Assembly: GCA_017523005.1 (NCBI GenBank)
Contig: JAFWXG010000011.1
Coordinates: 1-5,299 of the forward strand
From: Clostridia bacterium
GTDB lineage: Bacteria > Bacillota > Clostridia > RGIG6154
Reading direction: 5' to 3'
Length of the DNA: 5,299 bases
Within the stretch, counting starts at the first letter, position 1; the number at the start of each line of letters is the position of its first letter. This document shows positions 4,449 through 5,299 of this stretch, one piece after another. The notes beneath the pieces are model-generated. The model ran no database searches, was not told the origin of the DNA, and was given only the letters and a program-made list of their open reading frames with translations. The position numbers were made by a program, and so were the translations under genes.

Positions 4449-5299
4449 ATTCGAAGTTAATTATTTCTGAATTTAAATCTTCCCATATTACTTGTTCGTT
4501 TTTACCTAAAGCGTCAGGAATAATCGAAAATGTATTTGAAATACCGTCTTGAGCATCACTGAAGGGGAGTTTTGAAACTGAAGCCATACTTGCGACAGCG
4601 CCGCAACAATCTCTTCCATGCATTGGGTTTGCACCCGGAGCAAATGGTTCTCCAGCCTTTCTTCCGTCTGGAGTAGAGCCGGTATTTTTACCGTAAACAA
4701 CATTTGATGTTATGGTTAAGATAGATGTAGTTGCAATACTGTCACGATAAGTGTGATTACCCTTAACAAACTTCATAAATAAGTGCAAAACTTCTTGTGC
4801 AATTTTATCAACTCTGTCATCATCGTTGCCGTAACACGGGAATTCGCCCTCTACCTGATAGTCGACAGCAATGTTGTTTTCATCTCTTATTACCTTTACT
4901 TTTGCATATTTAATAGCTGAAAGTGAGTCGGCAACAACAGATAATCCAGCAATTCCTGTTGCAAACCATCTTCTGACTTTTTTGTCATGCAAAGCCATTT
5001 GTAACCGTTCATAGCAGTATTTATCGTGCATATAATGAATGACATTTAGTGTATTGACATAAACGCCGGCAAGCCATTTCATCATATCTTTATACTTTTG
5101 CATAACTTCATCATAATCTAAATATTCAGATGTTATAGGTCTGAATTTAGGACCAACCTGTTTTTTAGATATTTCGTCTACACCGCCGTTAATTGCGTAC
5201 AGAAGGCACTTGGCAAGGTTTGCACGAGCGCCAAAGAACTGCATCTCTTTGCCAACACGCATTGAAGAAACACAGCAGGCAATGGCGTAGTCGTCACCG
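4447..5299 (-). CDS. pflB: Pyruvate formate-lyase (formate C-acetyltransferase) catalytic core without its glycyl-radical domain; 5' end beyond the window
   Basis: PFL converts pyruvate and CoA to acetyl-CoA and formate in anaerobic metabolism. The window holds the last 283 codons. They start at GDDYAIACCVSS, which contains the catalytic Cys-Cys pair (E. coli Cys418/Cys419), with codons at 5277-5275 and 5274-5272. Strong PFL landmarks follow: GKEMQFFGARANLAKCLLYA, NGGVDE, IHYMHDKY, ALHDKKVRRW, GIAGLSVVADSLSAIKYAKV, HTYRD, TITSNVVYGKNTG, TPDGRKAGEPFAPGANPMHGRD and SIIPDALGKNE. After GKNE the sequence leaves the family pattern (QVIWEDLNSEIINFE) and stops at TAG 4449-4447, near where E. coli PflB residue 690 of 760 would be. 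The domain holding the radical glycine is missing and is encoded by the next gene. The small gene is in another frame, and read-through of the TAG would meet a TAA three codons later. The promoter and the first half or more of the gene lie outside the window. Confidence 0.93.
   Translation of the reverse strand, partial: GDDYAIACCVSSMRVGKEMQFFGARANLAKCLLYAINGGVDEISKKQVGPKFRPITSEYLDYDEVMQKYKDMMKWLAGVYVNTLNVIHYMHDKYCYERLQMALHDKKVRRWFATGIAGLSVVADSLSAIKYAKVKVIRDENNIAVDYQVEGEFPCYGNDDDRVDKIAQEVLHLFMKFVKGNHTYRDSIATTSILTITSNVVYGKNTGSTPDGRKAGEPFAPGANPMHGRDCCGAVASMASVSKLPFSDAQDGISNTFSIIPDALGKNEQVIWEDLNSEIINFE

Noticed and set aside
4433..4460. Programmed frameshift or TAG read-through (including pyrrolysine) joining the pflB core and the glycyl-radical domain
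   Set aside because: The frames differ. TAG read-through meets TAA after GAG GTT. The radical-domain frame is open upstream only to a TAA at 4459-4457, and no slippery heptamer lies in the short overlap. The small gene has its own ATG and AGGAGG.
4506..4703. A 65-codon minus-strand frame within pflB
   Set aside because: It is a shadow in another frame of the highly conserved PFL sequence.
1..5299. CRISPR arrays, insertion sequences, tRNA or rRNA genes
   Set aside because: No spaced direct repeats, transposase-like ORF, terminal inverted repeats, or recognisable tRNA or rRNA sequence was seen on either strand.

Overview
The window is low-GC DNA (AT-rich spacers, A/T-ending codons, strong AGGAGG-type ribosome binding sites) that looks like a member of the Clostridia, probably an anaerobic fermenter. 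This rests on separate secD and secF genes, a Firmicutes-type HPr with both His15 and Ser46, and a pyruvate formate-lyase (PFL) operon. The species cannot be named from this sequence.

Plus strand, left to right: the 3' end of secD (1-260); secF (274-1164), followed by a strong intrinsic terminator; a 157-bp spacer with a good sigma-A-type promoter; an HPr-family phosphocarrier gene (1322-1585); a second hairpin terminator; then uvrC (1641-3455). The uvrC stop codon sits inside a third hairpin. Minus strand, right to left: the 3' part of pflB (from the window edge to 4447), a separate small gene encoding only the glycyl-radical domain (4435-4190), and pflA (4186-3566). The pfl operon runs convergently into uvrC.

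The pfl operon is the unusual part. The pflB core ends just before the point where a normal PFL continues into its C-terminal glycyl-radical domain. That domain is an 81-codon gene with its own start codon and a perfect AGGAGG site overlapping the core's TAG stop. The two pieces are in different frames and each new end carries extra residues, so this looks like a settled two-subunit PFL rather than a fresh nonsense mutation. The adjacent pflA has an in-frame TAA at codon 207. The typical PflA C-terminal tail continues in the same frame for 37 more codons and stops in the shared uvrC/pflA terminator. PflA is therefore recently truncated, read through, or affected by a sequence error.

Functionally, the left half combines protein export (SecDF), sugar-PTS/carbon regulation (HPr) and nucleotide excision repair (UvrC). 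The right half is anaerobic pyruvate cleavage: the PflB core supplies the catalytic Cys-Cys pair, the small protein supplies the glycyl radical, and PflA generates that radical. Smaller oddities are an Asp-to-Ala change in a normally conserved SecF membrane motif and Lys in place of Arg17 in HPr.
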